From Flammulina velutipes (taxonomy: Eukaryota > Basidiomycota > Agaricomycetes > Agaricales > Physalacriaceae), in contig CM022374.1 in assembly GCA_011800155.1 (NCBI GenBank), positions 2,480,001 through 2,544,000 on the forward strand: a stretch of 64,000 bases of DNA. The letters run 5' to 3'. The position numbers and the translations under genes are program-made. The notes below the pieces were generated by a model. The model saw only the letters and a list, made by a program, of their open reading frames with translations, was not told the origin of the DNA and did no database searches. Of the stretch, positions 11,651-23,348 are shown piece after piece (the stretch's first letter is position 1; each line of letters opens with the position of its first letter).

Positions 11651-12201
11651 ATTGAACGATGGAAAGAGGCGGCTGACGTTGTTGATGTTATTATCAAGTC
11701 ACTTCATCGTGCTTTTATACCAGAGATGAGCAATTCCGACTACTACAGGGAGTTCGAGTCGCATCAGAGAGCCAGCGATCTCATGGGAAGTAACGGGGTC
11801 GGTGAGAGCATGGGCAACCGTTACCGAGCTATCGAGGTTTCGATACGAAGGCCGAAGTGAGCTGCCACCAATAGCTTCCAACCTGTTTACAAGTTACATC
11901 AGAGAGCGCACAGAAGAGCGGGAATGCGCGGGCAAACTTACCGGGTTTAAAAGGCGGTTCGAGAAGTTGAAACACGCAAATGCGTACTTCTTGAAAGCTG
12001 AGAAATTTGTCGGCAATTTTCCAGGTGTGCTACTAGTAGCAGAGAGCGAGTCGATGTCAGACAGTGGCTTCACAAAGGTTAATCAACGCACGTGATCGTG
12101 ATGACGCCAAAATCTGAATTCTGCGTGGCGGTAGCAAGTATACAAATTTTCAAGTGAGGATAATTACAGTGTTGATACGCTCTGTTACATGGTTGTTCGG
12201 C
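11651..12201. other. intergenic, no gene recognised
   Basis: Short frames on both strands (for example minus 11699-11881 and plus 11802-12095) lack splice support and family resemblance. Confidence 0.4.
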
Positions 12202-13609
12202 TTATTTCTTCTCTTCCTCCGTCCTTATCACCTTCTCAGGACTGGGAAACATCATTTGATCCGCTGGCAATAAATTCGCCTTGGGATTCAGCTCCAACCC
12301 AAACCCAGGCGCATCCAACTCTGAAGCCAATATCTTGCCGTTCTTCGGTATGTATTCATTCAAGAATAGGTCGCCAAAGACGGGTAGCACCGACTTGCCA
12401 TCGGGCGAGTTGGCGAGGTACTCTTGGAAGGGGCAGTTGGGTTGGGAAATGACAAAGTGGTAGGAGTAGGGGCCGGACGCGTGTGGGACGACAGGAATGT
12501 CATACGCTGCAGCTTGAGCTGCTATCTTGACGATCTCCGTTATGCCGCCTACCCACATAACGTCAGGTTGGAGGATATCGATGTTGCGCCCCTCGATGAG
12601 TTTGCGGAAACCATATTTGGTATACTCGTGCTGCGAGGTACATTAGTATGGAACGAGGTTAAGTAAACAAGAAGAGTACCTCTCCGGTCGTGAACTTGAG
12701 CTGAGGTAATGCTTGCTTCAGTTTAGCAAAGCCGTCGAAATCATCCGGGTGGAGACACTCCTCCCACCAGTTGATGTTGAGGTCGAGGCAGGCAGTGGCG
12801 AGCTGTATCGTGTACGGAACCTGTTAGAAAGGATACGTTAGCTATGAATTATCCAGGCTGTAATTGTACCAACGTTCAAAGACATCCAGCAATCGACCAT
12901 GATCGGGAAATCTGGGCCGACACTCTCCCTGTGTTTGCGAAGGAACTCAACGTTCTTCTTCAGGCCGACGTGTCCCTCCTCAGGACTGTACGGAAGGGGA
13001 ACTTTGCTTCCCCAGAAGCCCATAGCCTTTGTCGCCGTTGGCTCAGGACCAGTGCAGTAGAGGCTGATCTCATCCTTGATCGAGCCTCCAATCATCTTGT
13101 ATACAGGTTCTCCACGAAGTTTACCAAGGAGATCCCAGATAGCCAAGTCGACGACGGAGATGACAGCGATGGGAAGACCTTTTCGTCCGTAGAACATGGT
13201 CGAGTTGAACATCTGGTCCCAGATTCGGTTCGTATTACGGGGATCTACGCCGATGAGGAAGCGTTGGAGATGCTGGGAAACTATCCAACATGCGGGTGGG
13301 CCGCCAAAGCCTGTGGCGAATCCAACGGTGCCATCGGTAGCTTCGATTTCGACGAGGAAAGAACCAAGGACGTTAATTCCGAAAGAGACGCGCGATTTGC
13401 GGTACTCCTCGTACTTGGACATTGGCGTAGAGATGGGATTGTCAATGAGCCTAGAGTCATGATAAGCAACATGTCCTGATGATGGTGGGAAGAAGGAGGC
13501 CGCACCAGTGACCACGGGCAACATTGTGGTAATCGCCGCCAGAGCCGACGCCTCCGATAACAAAAGTTCGGACAGATTTTATGGTCGGAAATTGCTTCAA
13601 GGGGGCCAT
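12202..13609 (-). CDS. L-rhamnonate dehydratase (enolase superfamily), 416 aa
   Basis: Exons 13609-13506, 13450-12874, 12820-12680 and 12630-12202 join in phase. The protein starts MAPLKQFPTIKSVRTFVIGG and splices into WLIDNPISTPMSKYEEYR, a typical N-terminal capping domain of rhamnonate dehydratases. The TIM-barrel part carries the metal and catalytic region: VDCWMSLN (metal Asp), WWEECLHPDD (Glu), FTTGEHEY (Glu-His) and VVPHASGPY near the C terminus. Family reaction: L-rhamnonate to 2-keto-3-deoxy-L-rhamnonate in the non-phosphorylated fungal L-rhamnose pathway, in the cytosol with Mg2+. Length is normal for the family and no lesion is seen. No other rhamnose-pathway gene lies nearby. Confidence 0.92.
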
Positions 13610-13754
13610 GGTCGTATTTTATTGGAAGTCTCGCTGGTCATCTGGTATTTAAGCCTTCTGAGTACGGAGAAGCGGCCCGTTTTCCCGTCGGACCGCTTGC
13701 CCCTATGACCACGGTGCGCGCTCTATACGGAGTCCAGACGGTCCTTCATACTCC

Positions 13755-14254
13755 CTATCCCGCCATAGTTGCACCTAACGAGCACTGAACAGGCGGCCAT
13801 AACAATTGATGAGGGAAGGAAAATAGCGGGCTCGAAAACATCGTTAGAAGTATTCTTTTTGTCGATTCTCTATTGGATGACATGCCTAGCCCCAAAGTGC
13901 GTTGATTGCCTATGTACTTGACACGAACAAGACCCAGACGCGCTGTTTGGCAACATGCAACCTCGATCAGTTTCTTAGCGATGAAGCTTTCAAGTTGGTC
14001 GAACGAGAATTCATCGATGTCGGACATGTCGATGCTATCATGAAGAATGTGGACCGCGCGTGAGCCTTACAGGTGTCTCGGGAGACACTTGGATACTGAC
14101 CATGTCGAATCTTGCTTCCGTGACATGGCAAGTTCTGTCCAAGGAAGTCCCGCTTCAGTCAGTAGCCTAATAAATGGATGAAACACAACTAACCGTATTC
14201 TCCAATCAATGTTTTCTCGAACTCCATTAGTTTGGTGTTGACGGCTGTGGTCAT
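13755..14254 (-). CDS. small hypothetical protein, 124 aa
   Basis: A possible three-exon gene: 14254-14194, 14134-14101 and 14034-13755, with 59 and 66 nt introns, joined in phase. The N-terminal half is acidic and helical (MEFEKTLIGEYELAMSRKQD, then DIDEFSFDQLESFIAKKL). The C-terminal third is less convincing and may conceal another intron. No family recognised. The support is three compatible splice sites in a row; expression data would decide. Confidence 0.4.
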
Positions 14255-14336
14255 GATGTTTAGAGATTCAGTGAGAGTTCACTTTGATCCACACCTTCAT
14301 GATAAACAATGAGAAAATGCGAGGGAGCTAGGAAAG

Positions 14337-15272
14337 TCATGTCGTATTATTGGGTGACGCAACGGGGATTGAAGGAGGCGGAGCGACCAAGGCGGGAAAA
14401 TGGTGGCATGAATCGACCGGCGCTGGCGCTGTTTGCTTTTCTATCCTCGCGGCCCTGATGTCAGCATGTATCTTCACCATCTCCTCCCACTCTATCCCAT
14501 CCTCACCGGCCAAAAGCTCTGCGACACTCTGAAGCATATACTTCAGGTAGGATCGGTTCTCTTCCTTCACCATGTTTATGACGTACTCGCGACCGCAGAT
14601 AGTGCCTTCACCCCAGGATCTCTGTCCGTAGCGCCAGTTTTCCTCGTCAAATTCCACGTCCATCTCTTCGGATTCCCACTCGTTGGGGTATTCGCAAACA
14701 GAGCTCTCCAGAAGTGATTCCAGCCAGTGCTCCCACGGTGGTTGGGAGAAGGGGCGAGGGATAACAGGGGGCTCATACATTGTATCTATAAGAGAGTCGA
14801 TAAATGCGATTTCGGTAGGATAGCGTATGGCAGCGACAGAGGGATGTGGTGGGTCTGGATCTGTGAATGATCTTCCTGGGTCATCCAGGTCAAAGTGAAA
14901 TGTCGATGATGCATGCAGGAAGACATGTTTAAAACCAGGAAAGTCTGGGTCGGGATGGCGGAGGGCGATGAAAGATTGTCCATCGGAAGGTCTGAACAAG
15001 TCGACTTGCCAGTTGGTGCATGTCACGGGAAAAGGAGGTTTATGGAAGATTTCGTATCCATGGTCCCTGGCGAGTATTGCTGCAGCAAGGCTTACGTCGT
15101 GCTGGGTAAGGAGAACATGTTGTAGCGACGGCCAAAACCCGTATGGCGAAGCACGATGAACAAAGGTCAAGGCGTCGGGACCATAGACAACGAATTCGAT
15201 TTTTGCGTCGAGGAGACTGGTCAGAGGCCTGAGGAAAAAATATTTTTTTGAGTGACTGACACTAGGTGACAT
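14337..15272 (-). CDS. hypothetical protein, ~311 aa
   Basis: Single long open frame from the ATG at 15272. A 34-nt intron right after the start (GTGTCA..TCAG, 15230-15263) would give MSPRPLTSLLDAKIEF instead; either keeps the frame. The N-terminal half looks like a nucleotidyltransferase-type or similar alpha/beta fold (LLDAKIEFVVYGPDALTFVH, LTQHDVSLAAAILARDHGYE). The C-terminal half is acidic and Trp-rich (EWESEEMDVEFDEENW). I recall basidiomycete hypothetical proteins of this kind, but no catalytic signature can be named. Confidence 0.65.
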   Translation of the reverse strand: MSPSVSHSKKYFFLRPLTSLLDAKIEFVVYGPDALTFVHRASPYGFWPSLQHVLLTQHDVSLAAAILARDHGYEIFHKPPFPVTCTNWQVDLFRPSDGQSFIALRHPDPDFPGFKHVFLHASSTFHFDLDDPGRSFTDPDPPHPSVAAIRYPTEIAFIDSLIDTMYEPPVIPRPFSQPPWEHWLESLLESSVCEYPNEWESEEMDVEFDEENWRYGQRSWGEGTICGREYVINMVKEENRSYLKYMLQSVAELLAGEDGIEWEEMVKIHADIRAARIEKQTAPAPVDSCHHFPALVAPPPSIPVASPNNTT

Positions 15273-15341
15273 GGAGGGAAGAATCAACTTATGTTACGTG
15301 ATAAATGCCACGATATGGACCTCTTTTCGTGACCACCATGC

Positions 15342-15352
15342 GGACCCACAAC
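15342..15352 (+). promoter_or_regulatory. shared upstream motif GGACCCACAAC (H1)
   Basis: The same 11-mer occurs upstream of all three H paralogues (15342, 17823, 20166), 130-210 bp before each start. It is conserved while the surrounding sequence has diverged. A shared regulator site is an inference; it could also be residual duplication. Confidence 0.5.
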
Positions 15353-15548
15353 TCCCTCCTTGGCCTTGTTCAAATCTTGTCCATCTTCCTCGGAATGTTA
15401 AAAATAGCACCACTACGGTTGGCTCTTGTACTATAACCATCCTCCGACTGCCTGCTCTTGTTCGACAATAATCTCCGACGCACTCGAAAACACAATGGAC
15501 CGGAAACGCTCGTCCTATAAAATTGCAACGTTGTTGGTCGTCGCTAGA

Positions 15549-17697
15549 ATGATCTACGGTCTGAACGCTATCGTAAACACTACCGTCAAACATCAACTGG
15601 GTTATGCGTACTCCCTCAAAGTGCGTTGGCTCACCATTTATTTACTCTTGAAGTGACAAAGCCACAGCATCGACACTGATTCTTCAACGCCTAATGAGTT
15701 AACTGAGGATGGAGCGCAACTTCCCAAGGCTTTTGAGGCGTACATCTATTCGTCAAACAAACGGATAATAAGTGCTGACCCCAGATGTAGTGGACCACTC
15801 TACGGCGCGGACGACAGCCACACTTTGCTTGATCCTACGAGGTGACGCCCTAGCGCTATTGAAAACAGCAGCAGCACTAACTAACCGATAGTGAAACATC
15901 TGCACCCTCTATCCGATTTCCTTTCACATTCGCTCGAAGACTGAGCTATATTATTTTTCAATCTATTACTGAAACCGCGGCCCAGCTAGCTATGTAAGTT
16001 GGTCTCGACGCCCCCATTGAAGAGTCTGACAACGGTGTGTAGGTTCTGTCGGGGAGACCATCTTCCAGAGGACGATATTTCTCAACTTGCCTCTGTGGCC
16101 GAACATCCTGTCGCGGCGTCGTCCGGGGCCGTCACCTCTTTTATCCCCCCAACGGAATGTGACGAAGTCGTTATTGCCGAATCCCCCCAGCAAGTGCCCG
16201 AATTATATTCCTCGGGGGCCTTCAATCATGTGTCTGTTTCGTCTACACAGACCACGCCAGACTACTCTGTCAGCCCTCTCCCCTTGGACGAGCAAGATCC
16301 CGCACTGACAGACGACGACATCATCTTACTTCATCCCGGGACCAGGAACGAAGGGAAAGGAAAAGCAGATTACATTGATTTTGAATCGTTGGCTGAACAA
16401 TGCGAAGAAGTGCTCGAGGATTCTGGGTTTCCGTTCTCCGACTCTGTTTCGGGAAGAGAAAGAGAGGACGACGAAATTGTTTGGACAACAAGACCGAGGC
16501 GAACTCGTGCTAACAGGCAGGGATACAACAATGATGTCGTGGCCGGTCCATCTCGTATCCCAGGAGGCTACGTAGAATGTTCAGAGACGAGTAAGATCGA
16601 TACTGTATCTATACCATCCAGATTATTGACGTCTTTACAGGGTCTCGTAGAATTGGCAAGCCAAAGGACGACGACGACGACTTCATCTTAGAGTCGAGCG
16701 ATGCAGAATACTCTGATGACACGGAATTCGGTCAGCCGCCAGCAACACATATGAAAATCAAACTAGTAACGGAAAGGGATCTCAAGCGCAAGCATAGCCA
16801 GCAGGAGGATGAATATGTAAAGATTCCGAAACTCGCGAAACGACGACGCCCGAGAAAGGGCCGGAAACCCAAAGCAACACATCAACTTAGATACACACGA
16901 GGTCTGGACGCAACGCTTCGTATCATTACTTGTTTGCTCATACCTTGTAGGTAAACAAATCAAGAAGGTCGACTCTGAAGATGACGAGTATGCCCCCATA
17001 GAGCTGTCGAAGCGATGTCAGTCTTTCTTACCTTGATTTGCGATGAATGTTCAGCTCATACCTGCCTCAATTTCGTCTAGACACGGATGCTCGAACGGAT
17101 GAATTGAACTCGTCCTCACGGAAAAGAAAGTTTGAAGAAGACAATGTCGGCTCTTCAGACTCGAAGAGACTGAGGTTAAGAACGACGACGCTGGCACTGC
17201 AAGCTGATGAGGAGAACAAATATTTAAAATTTGACACCACTCCGGATACAGGCGACAAATTCGGTATGTGTAACTTTTGGTTCTCTATCCACATGCTGAC
17301 CGTTTTTCTTTCGCCAGAACCGCGCAGATGTCCCGTCTACAACTGCCCAGCGAAAACTGGTCGTAGAGATGGAATGTTTCGAGACTATGCGGCAAGGGAG
17401 CGCCATATCCTGAGCTATGATAGGCATATCGGAGACCTCACCAGCCAGGATCTAACTCGCCTCCGGGAGCTGAAGATTATTGCAGCTCAGCCAAACATTA
17501 GGGCGTGCGACTGTGAAGAGGGACGAAGGCATATGTATTTCTCGCGTCCTTCCTCTTTTCGCAGACATGCCAAGGCGTACCATAGAGGTCGTATAATTGT
17601 GGGCAGGCCCGTTTTGTGGGACGAGGCAAGGGAAATGTGGGCGAGGAAACAGGTGGCCAGAACGAAGAAGAATAAAACCGAGGGAAGGCAAAGATGA
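15549..17697 (+). CDS. H1: nuclear-type protein with degenerate C2H2-like C terminus, ~592 aa
   Basis: Coding blocks 15549-15607, 15662-15841, 15892-15993, 16043-16590, 16641-16901, 16951-17016, 17081-17263 and 17318-17697 join in phase. It is paralogous to H2 and H3: acidic Pro/Ser-rich N terminus, the GKGKAD motif, Asp-runs next to Lys/Arg-rich segments (RKRKFEEDN, KLAKRRRPRKGRK) and a Cys/His C terminus. The fingers are degraded: CPVYNCPAKTGRRDG..RERH, then CDCEEG...SFRRHAKAYH, with long or irregular spacing. The 5' end is uncertain. The first exon is hydrophobic and unlike H2/H3, and an upstream in-frame ATG exists at 15495. A TATAAA-like box at 15516 favours 15549. Confidence 0.65.
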
Positions 17698-17822
17698 TCT
17701 CTGTTCAAATGCATTAGTTATCGGCTGTTATTTACATTTTATGCACAAGCTTCAAAGCCAGAATCGATTTCTCGTTGAAGTAGGTTGAAATCTGCCGGTC
17801 CGGGTAAGCCGTTACATGAGGT

Positions 17823-17884
17823 GGACCCACAACTCTTGTTCTTCTCCTGCCACTCTCCCACATGACTATTGTTCTATACTCGGG
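17823..17884 (+). promoter_or_regulatory. H2 promoter block shared with H3
   Basis: GGACCCACAAC at 17823-17833 and the 19-mer CTATTGTTCTATACTCGGG at 17866-17884 recur upstream of H3 at 20166 and 20220. A TATATAAA box follows near 17899, about 50 bp before the H2 ATG. Confidence 0.55.
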
Positions 17885-17952
17885 ATCTCCGCGCTGGGTA
17901 TATAAACTGGACGAATCACGATGGAAGCTATGCAGAGGCGCTACACTACAAC

Positions 17953-19943
17953 ATGACAGCTCAAGCAGGAAAAGAACCCGACCCCGATAATATCATATCC
18001 AATGGAAGGTGCGTGCTCAGATGCTCTCCTTGCTTGTACGTGCGTACTTAATAAAATCAAAGTTCCCCCGAAATTCCCTCGCGCCACTCAACAACCTTCC
18101 CTACACGCACGAAAACAGGCCTTCCATTCATGCGCGATTCTCAATCCTTCGAGGCAAACCCGCCTTTGTGCACCTTTCCAAGCCCTGTGTTAACGACCGA
18201 CTACGCTCCAGCTACTTCTCCTGTGGTGAACCGACCGGAAGTCGGCATCAAACATTGCCAAAAGGTCAACCTAAATCTACCCACTGCTCAGCCACATTGT
18301 GTACCAACCCCTGAGCATGATGTCGTTCAGCGGAGGGTTACCAAATTATCCTCTGACCAGGCGTCAAGTTCCTTATTTGGTGAGTCTACCATTTTGTGGC
18401 TGATACGCCACTTACATGCTACTTTATTCAGTCGATTCCTCTTGTCCCGTCAAAGACCTTGGCGATAACTTCTCAGCGGCTGAGCTGATTCGTGAACCAC
18501 TCTCTACTCGAGATAAAGGCAAGGGAAAGGCCGATGCCTCGCGTACAGTCAACGAAATTGAATCGCAGGCAAGACCAGTTAAAGAAGAGGAAGGTTCGTT
18601 GAGCTACTACGTTCTGTGACTTGTCTTTCCGACGATGATGACCATTTTCAGGAGCGTTCAACTTCACGGGAAGTCGAAAATATGAACTCTATGCTGCATG
18701 GAGGTCGGGAGGTGCCGCTGGGGCTCTGCGCAACCAGGCAGCTCCATGTGTGCCGGCTTGTTCACCAGCACAAGAGGAAGAAGAGGAAGTGATTGAAATT
18801 TCGAAAGAGGAATTTTACGCCACTGAAGGTACATTTGCCATATGCTACAGCTCCACGAAGCTGACGGGAATGTCCCAGATCTACACGATGCAGGCAAATC
18901 CAAGAGAGACGATGACGATGAATTTGTGGCCTCGTGTGGTGAAGATAACTCTGAAGATTCCGACTGGAGCCCCAAAGCGAGAAGCTCGAAAAAGAAAAAG
19001 AAAGCCATCAAGCGCAAGTTCGGTGACTCGGGCTTGGACCAGCTTGAACAGAGGCGATACTACAAGCAGGCTAAACGAGCGGACGTGTCCTCTCAGAGAG
19101 CAAAAGGTGCTCGAGGTATGTAAAATGTGGCTACGCCTCAAAATTTCCTGTTCTGACTTATCTTTCAAGACGAGAAACTCGAAAAAGATTCCAAGCACGA
19201 GCTCTCAAGTCTTAGAACAGGTATGTATGCAAACCGACACTGTAATCTCTCCGGCGTTCGCTGACGTTGTTCAGCTGCACACCTATTCAAAGTTACAGGA
19301 GAACACAGTTCAGGTACTTAGGCAATATGGCAATGATATCTTTTCCATGTTGAATCTTCCCTTTAGATGTACCGCCGAGCTCATCTTTGGGGAAGAGAAA
19401 GTTGACTATCGATGAAATGCTTACTTTCGCCAAGCGATTAAAGATAATTTCCGAGGATGTCGAGCATCATAACGAGGGGAGTAACATCCACACAACCAAG
19501 ACGAAGACGCTGCAAAGGATGGAATTGAAGCAGAAGAAAGTGAAGACTCGGAAACGTATGCCAGATTCAGGTATGCCTTGGCTAACATGATCGTATTCAC
19601 TCTAACATCGGCAAAAGGACGCACCAGTGAACCTCTTTCGTGCCCTGAGGAAGGTTGCTACAAAGTTTTCAAAACGGTGACTGACCTCAAGAGGCATGTC
19701 CGGAAACATCCTCCCTCGAGATCTACTATCCCTTGGCTTCAAGCCAACGGCGAGGACTTGTCAAATGGGTTGATGACGAAGATTGAATGTACTGTCCCGC
19801 ACTGCCACAATGTCTACGCCAGGCGGGACGTGTTGACGCGACATCAGAGGACTGATCATAAGCTGCTATTGGCTAAGGAGCCGAATTCTGATATCTGGAA
19901 GGGCGTGGAAATTTATGTCAATGTGGACGAGTTTCTGGTGTAG
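17953..19943 (+). CDS. H2: C2H2 zinc-finger nuclear-type protein, 517 aa
   Basis: Nine exons join in phase: 17953-18008, 18063-18379, 18432-18593, 18652-18828, 18894-19115, 19170-19220, 19275-19313, 19367-19570 and 19618-19943. The start MTAQAGKEPDPDNI aligns with H3; an upstream ATG at 17921 only makes a short uORF. After a GKGKADA motif come acidic Glu-runs, the block KRDDDDEFVAS...DSDWSPK and basic segments (KKKKKAIKRKF). Two fingers end the protein: CPEEGCYKVFKTVTDLKRH...H and CTVPHCHNVYARRDVLTRHQRTDH. Likely nuclear and DNA-binding; targets unknown. The long inter-finger spacer (IPWLQANGEDLS) is shared with H3. Confidence 0.8.
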
Positions 19944-20365
19944 TAGGTATAAGCTCAAGTAACATGTAACAGTATACGAATAGCAATATCGATCCCGGCG
20001 CCACCTGGGACGATACCATATATTATGATATGCGAGAAGAAATATGAACATCTGTGAGGAGAATGAGAGTATATAACTGTCCATTATCGACCGTCGTTCA
20101 CAGAGCTACAAGTTGGCTACAAGCATACCAGGTCGGCCCGGACAAAGCGGCACATTTTCTGATCTGGACCCACAACCTTGTTCTCCACCCACCACCGACA
20201 ACAAAAGTACTGGAAATGGCTATTGTTCTATACTCGGGGATCTTCCTCGTCTTGTCTCCAGAAAACAAGCGTCTACCCAATAATAATGTTTTTGTTCCAG
20301 AATACAATAACCACGAGTTTGCTATTTAAGGATGGAGACTAGACGGAGGAGGATCAAGCCACATC
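19944..20365. other. H2-H3 spacer with H3 promoter motifs
   Basis: GGACCCACAAC lies at 20166-20176 and CTATTGTTCTATACTCGGG at 20220-20238. A TATTTAAG box near 20325 lies about 40 bp before the H3 ATG. No gene is seen. Confidence 0.5.
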
Positions 20366-22319
20366 ATGTCGACGCAAGAAACAGAAGCCGAAAACGACGC
20401 CAACGATAATATTGTACCCAACGAAAGGTACGTACTTTTGCTCAATTTGCTGGTCTGTGTATACTGAAGAAACAACAAAGTTCCGCAGAAAGTCCCCCGC
20501 GAACACTTACGCGTACAAACACTGAAGATGCTTTAAATGAGGCATTCTCTCTATATCTGCGATCCTCCCAGTGTCTCGACGACAAGGGAAAGTCTTCGTC
20601 CGCCCTAGTCTCTCAGAACCCTATTCCGAAGTGCTCCTCTCTAGAAACTGTTATAACTGTACCCGACAACGGCGACGACGAGGAACTCAACCAAGTCTTA
20701 CCAACCGCAGAGCCACAAAGGGAGCCGTCAATTCCTTTTGGATATCCTCCTAGTTTCTTTCAACAGGGTTTTTACTCTAGCCCGGAACCATCAAACCCCC
20801 CTCTGGGATATGGAGATCCCGAAGTCACCATCGAAAGCCTCAATCTACCCGCACACGACACCGACCTTGAAAGAGTCGATGCTCAGGCTTCTGGCAACGA
20901 CACTGGCCACCTCATGATCAATGCCGTTGAGCAGTCTACTTTTACCACTCCCCTTTCTGTGACCAGCACTCTATACGCTCATGATCTTGTCAACCCCCAG
21001 GATAAAGGAAAGGGAAATGCTGATCCCTTGGACCACGACACTAAGAATGGATCGCCTTCACCGTCTTTGAATGAGGCGGACTACGACAGAGGTTTGTCGT
21101 GCCAAGTCTCCTCTCGCTCATCCAACTTCGCAGATTTAGAAATCGCTGCTGGGTGGAAGATGGGCGAAATTGCACGAATGCAACTCGGTGAAGCTGGTCC
21201 TTCCCGTATGCCGTATACCTCTCAGGCGGAAGACGAAGAAGGAATGTCAGATTTGGAGGAGCTGGATGATCGTCAACCGAGTAAGGTTACTCCTTGACAA
21301 ATAAATTGCCTCACTGATAGAGAATAGGCAAACGCAAGAGGAGTGACGATGATGAATTCGCCGCCTCAAGTGACGAAGAGTACTCCAAGTCTCAAGACTC
21401 TGATTGGAGCCTGTCAAAGTCACTGTCGCCACCCCCAGTCAAATGCGGAAAGGCCCCCAAACGCAAATTCAATGACTCGAGCTCGGATGAAAATGAACAA
21501 CCGACGAGGAGGAAACGTTCCAAGAAAGAAGTACACCCTTCTCCTCGGAGAGCGAAATATTTTCGAGGTATGTATGATGTCGCGGTGCCACGAGTTTTTC
21601 CCTAATCATCATTTGCAGGCAAGAAAATCGAAGAAGAAGATTATGTGGACTCGGAGGAGTCTATATCGAGTCCCAGAATAGGTACAGCTTCGTCAACCGA
21701 TTTTTGTAGTGTTGGCTTACCTTTGTCTAGTCGCTGGACCATCCAAGTCATCTTTGGGGAAAAGGAAGAGAAAGCCGACTAGAGATGAAGCTCCTCTTGT
21801 TCAGAGGAAGAGAGCCAGGCGCATAAGAGAATCGTCAGACGATGACGACTATTCAAGCGCAGCCGAGAACATCACCTCACAAGTGAAGACCAGCCGGAAG
21901 AAGAATAAATCAAAGAAAACGACGGCAGTCAAGCCCTCAGAGACTCATAGTTCAAATCCACGTATGCATCATTCACACCCCCACTCTTCAAATCGAGCTA
22001 ACATCGGCCAGGAGGGCCTCGCGTTCCGTGCCCAGAGGAAGGCTGTGAAAAGTCTTTTCCACAGACCGACCTCAAGAGGCACGTCCGTACACACACACCC
22101 TCGAAGTGTACCATCCAATGGCTTCAAGCCCACGACGAGGATTTATCTAAAGGGTTTTTGGCATGGTATGGATGTCCTGTCCCGAGATGCTCGAGGCGCT
22201 TTTCCCGGTACGATTCGTTGAAGCGACACTATAAAAACGATCACAAGTCGCGTAACGAAAAGGACATGCAGGCCATACTGTTCTATGTCGATGTGACGAG
22301 ATTTATGGTCCAGGAATAG
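20366..22319 (+). CDS. H3: C2H2 zinc-finger nuclear-type protein, 567 aa
   Basis: Six exons join in phase: 20366-20427, 20481-21280, 21328-21567, 21619-21681, 21731-21961 and 22012-22319. Layout as in H2: Ser/Pro-rich acidic N terminus (SSAESPPRTLTRT), GKGNAD motif, the block KRSDDDEFAASSDEEY...DSDWS, then Lys/Arg-rich segments (GKRKRKPTRDE, RKRARRIRESSDDDDY). Two fingers close it: CPEEGCEKSFPQTDLKRHVRTH and CPVPRCSRRFSRYDSLKRHYKNDH. This is the most canonical finger pair of the three paralogues. No catalytic domain is visible; a transcription or chromatin factor is the likeliest reading. Confidence 0.8.
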
Positions 22320-22512
22320 ATAGCAAGGGGACTTTTAAATGATTATATTTTTATATGTCTGGGATCTTCTACTGTTTATACCCGGTACTCAATTATCTCA
22401 ATGGCATGTAATGTGTGCGCGCCACATTTCTTGTATTGAATTGCTCCCGCCTCTCCCCGCTGGACGGTCCGGTAACCTTGCGTCTCCACAATGAATCAAT
22501 GATATTCCATTA
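22320..22512. other. 3' flank of H3
   Basis: AT-rich; no gene seen. It ends at the TA that precedes the MITE. Confidence 0.4.
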
Positions 22513-22885
22513 CTGTACTCGCATGAATGTAGGATACGTAACGCATAACGCAACCCTCGTTACGTATCCTATGTGGAGGGGTCGTAACCCGTAACGCAGA
22601 GGTCGTATCTAATGTATAGTGCGTTACGGACAAGTGTGGCGCCAATATAGATGACCTTGAAATAAGCGCTTGTCAACGAGAATACTATTCATCAGCGTAT
22701 ATATCATTGTCTGAATTTATCCCACCGTCTCCCGGTCCTCTATCGATGCTGCGACAGCTGAAAGTCGCCACCAGACAATAGTTGGTATCCAAGTTGAGAC
22801 ACGCATAACGCGTAACGAAAGGTCGGTATCCAGCATGCGGTGCGTTACGCACCTGGGTCCGTAGCTTACATTCATGCGAGTACAG
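22513..22885. mobile_element. MITE-like element, 373 bp, TA target duplication
   Basis: The ends are inverted repeats: the left begins CTGTACTCGCATGAATGTA and the right end is its reverse complement with one change near the inner edge. Both sides are flanked by TA (22511-22512 and 22886-22887), as for Tc1/mariner-type insertions. Inside, subterminal copies of CGTAACGC / GCGTTACG occur several times in both orientations (about 22538-22640 and 22800-22855). There is no coding capacity, so it would need a transposase from elsewhere. Confidence 0.8.
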
Positions 22886-23348
22886 TACCTTCATCGACAG
22901 GCTCGATCGAGGGGAATGAGATTAGGCTGTCTCAATCTGATTCTGAGGCGATGTCGGATACGCCCGCGTGACGCAGGCAGTTACCACCAGTTCGGAACGT
23001 TAATAACAATAAGTTACTATTTAGTATCCAATCTGCGTCCTCTAAATATGTGCATTCAATCGTAACGAGCGTGGGTATGCAAGTGTGGTCGATGAGAAAT
23101 CCCCCCAAAAAGATATCAAACAACGACAGAAAATAAATCAAGCCTCTCAAAAAAAGACGTGTCCAGGGACTTGAAAGATTATAGGGCGGTGATTAAACGA
23201 ACGCATGTTATGTATACCACCGCCGGGATGGAGGAGGGGGATGAGAGTGTACGGTAACCTTTTTGAAAGCGTGATGAGGGTATGAACTCGGGCTGAGGAA
23301 TACAAGATTTGTGATAAAGAAAAATAGTCCGCGTGTGTGACCCATGAA
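22886..23348. other. 3' flank of the membrane-sensor gene
   Basis: No gene recognised; frames here are shadows or chance. Confidence 0.35.

Noticed and set aside
11802..12095. 97-codon plus-strand frame beside the dehydratase gene
   Set aside because: No family resemblance and no splice support.
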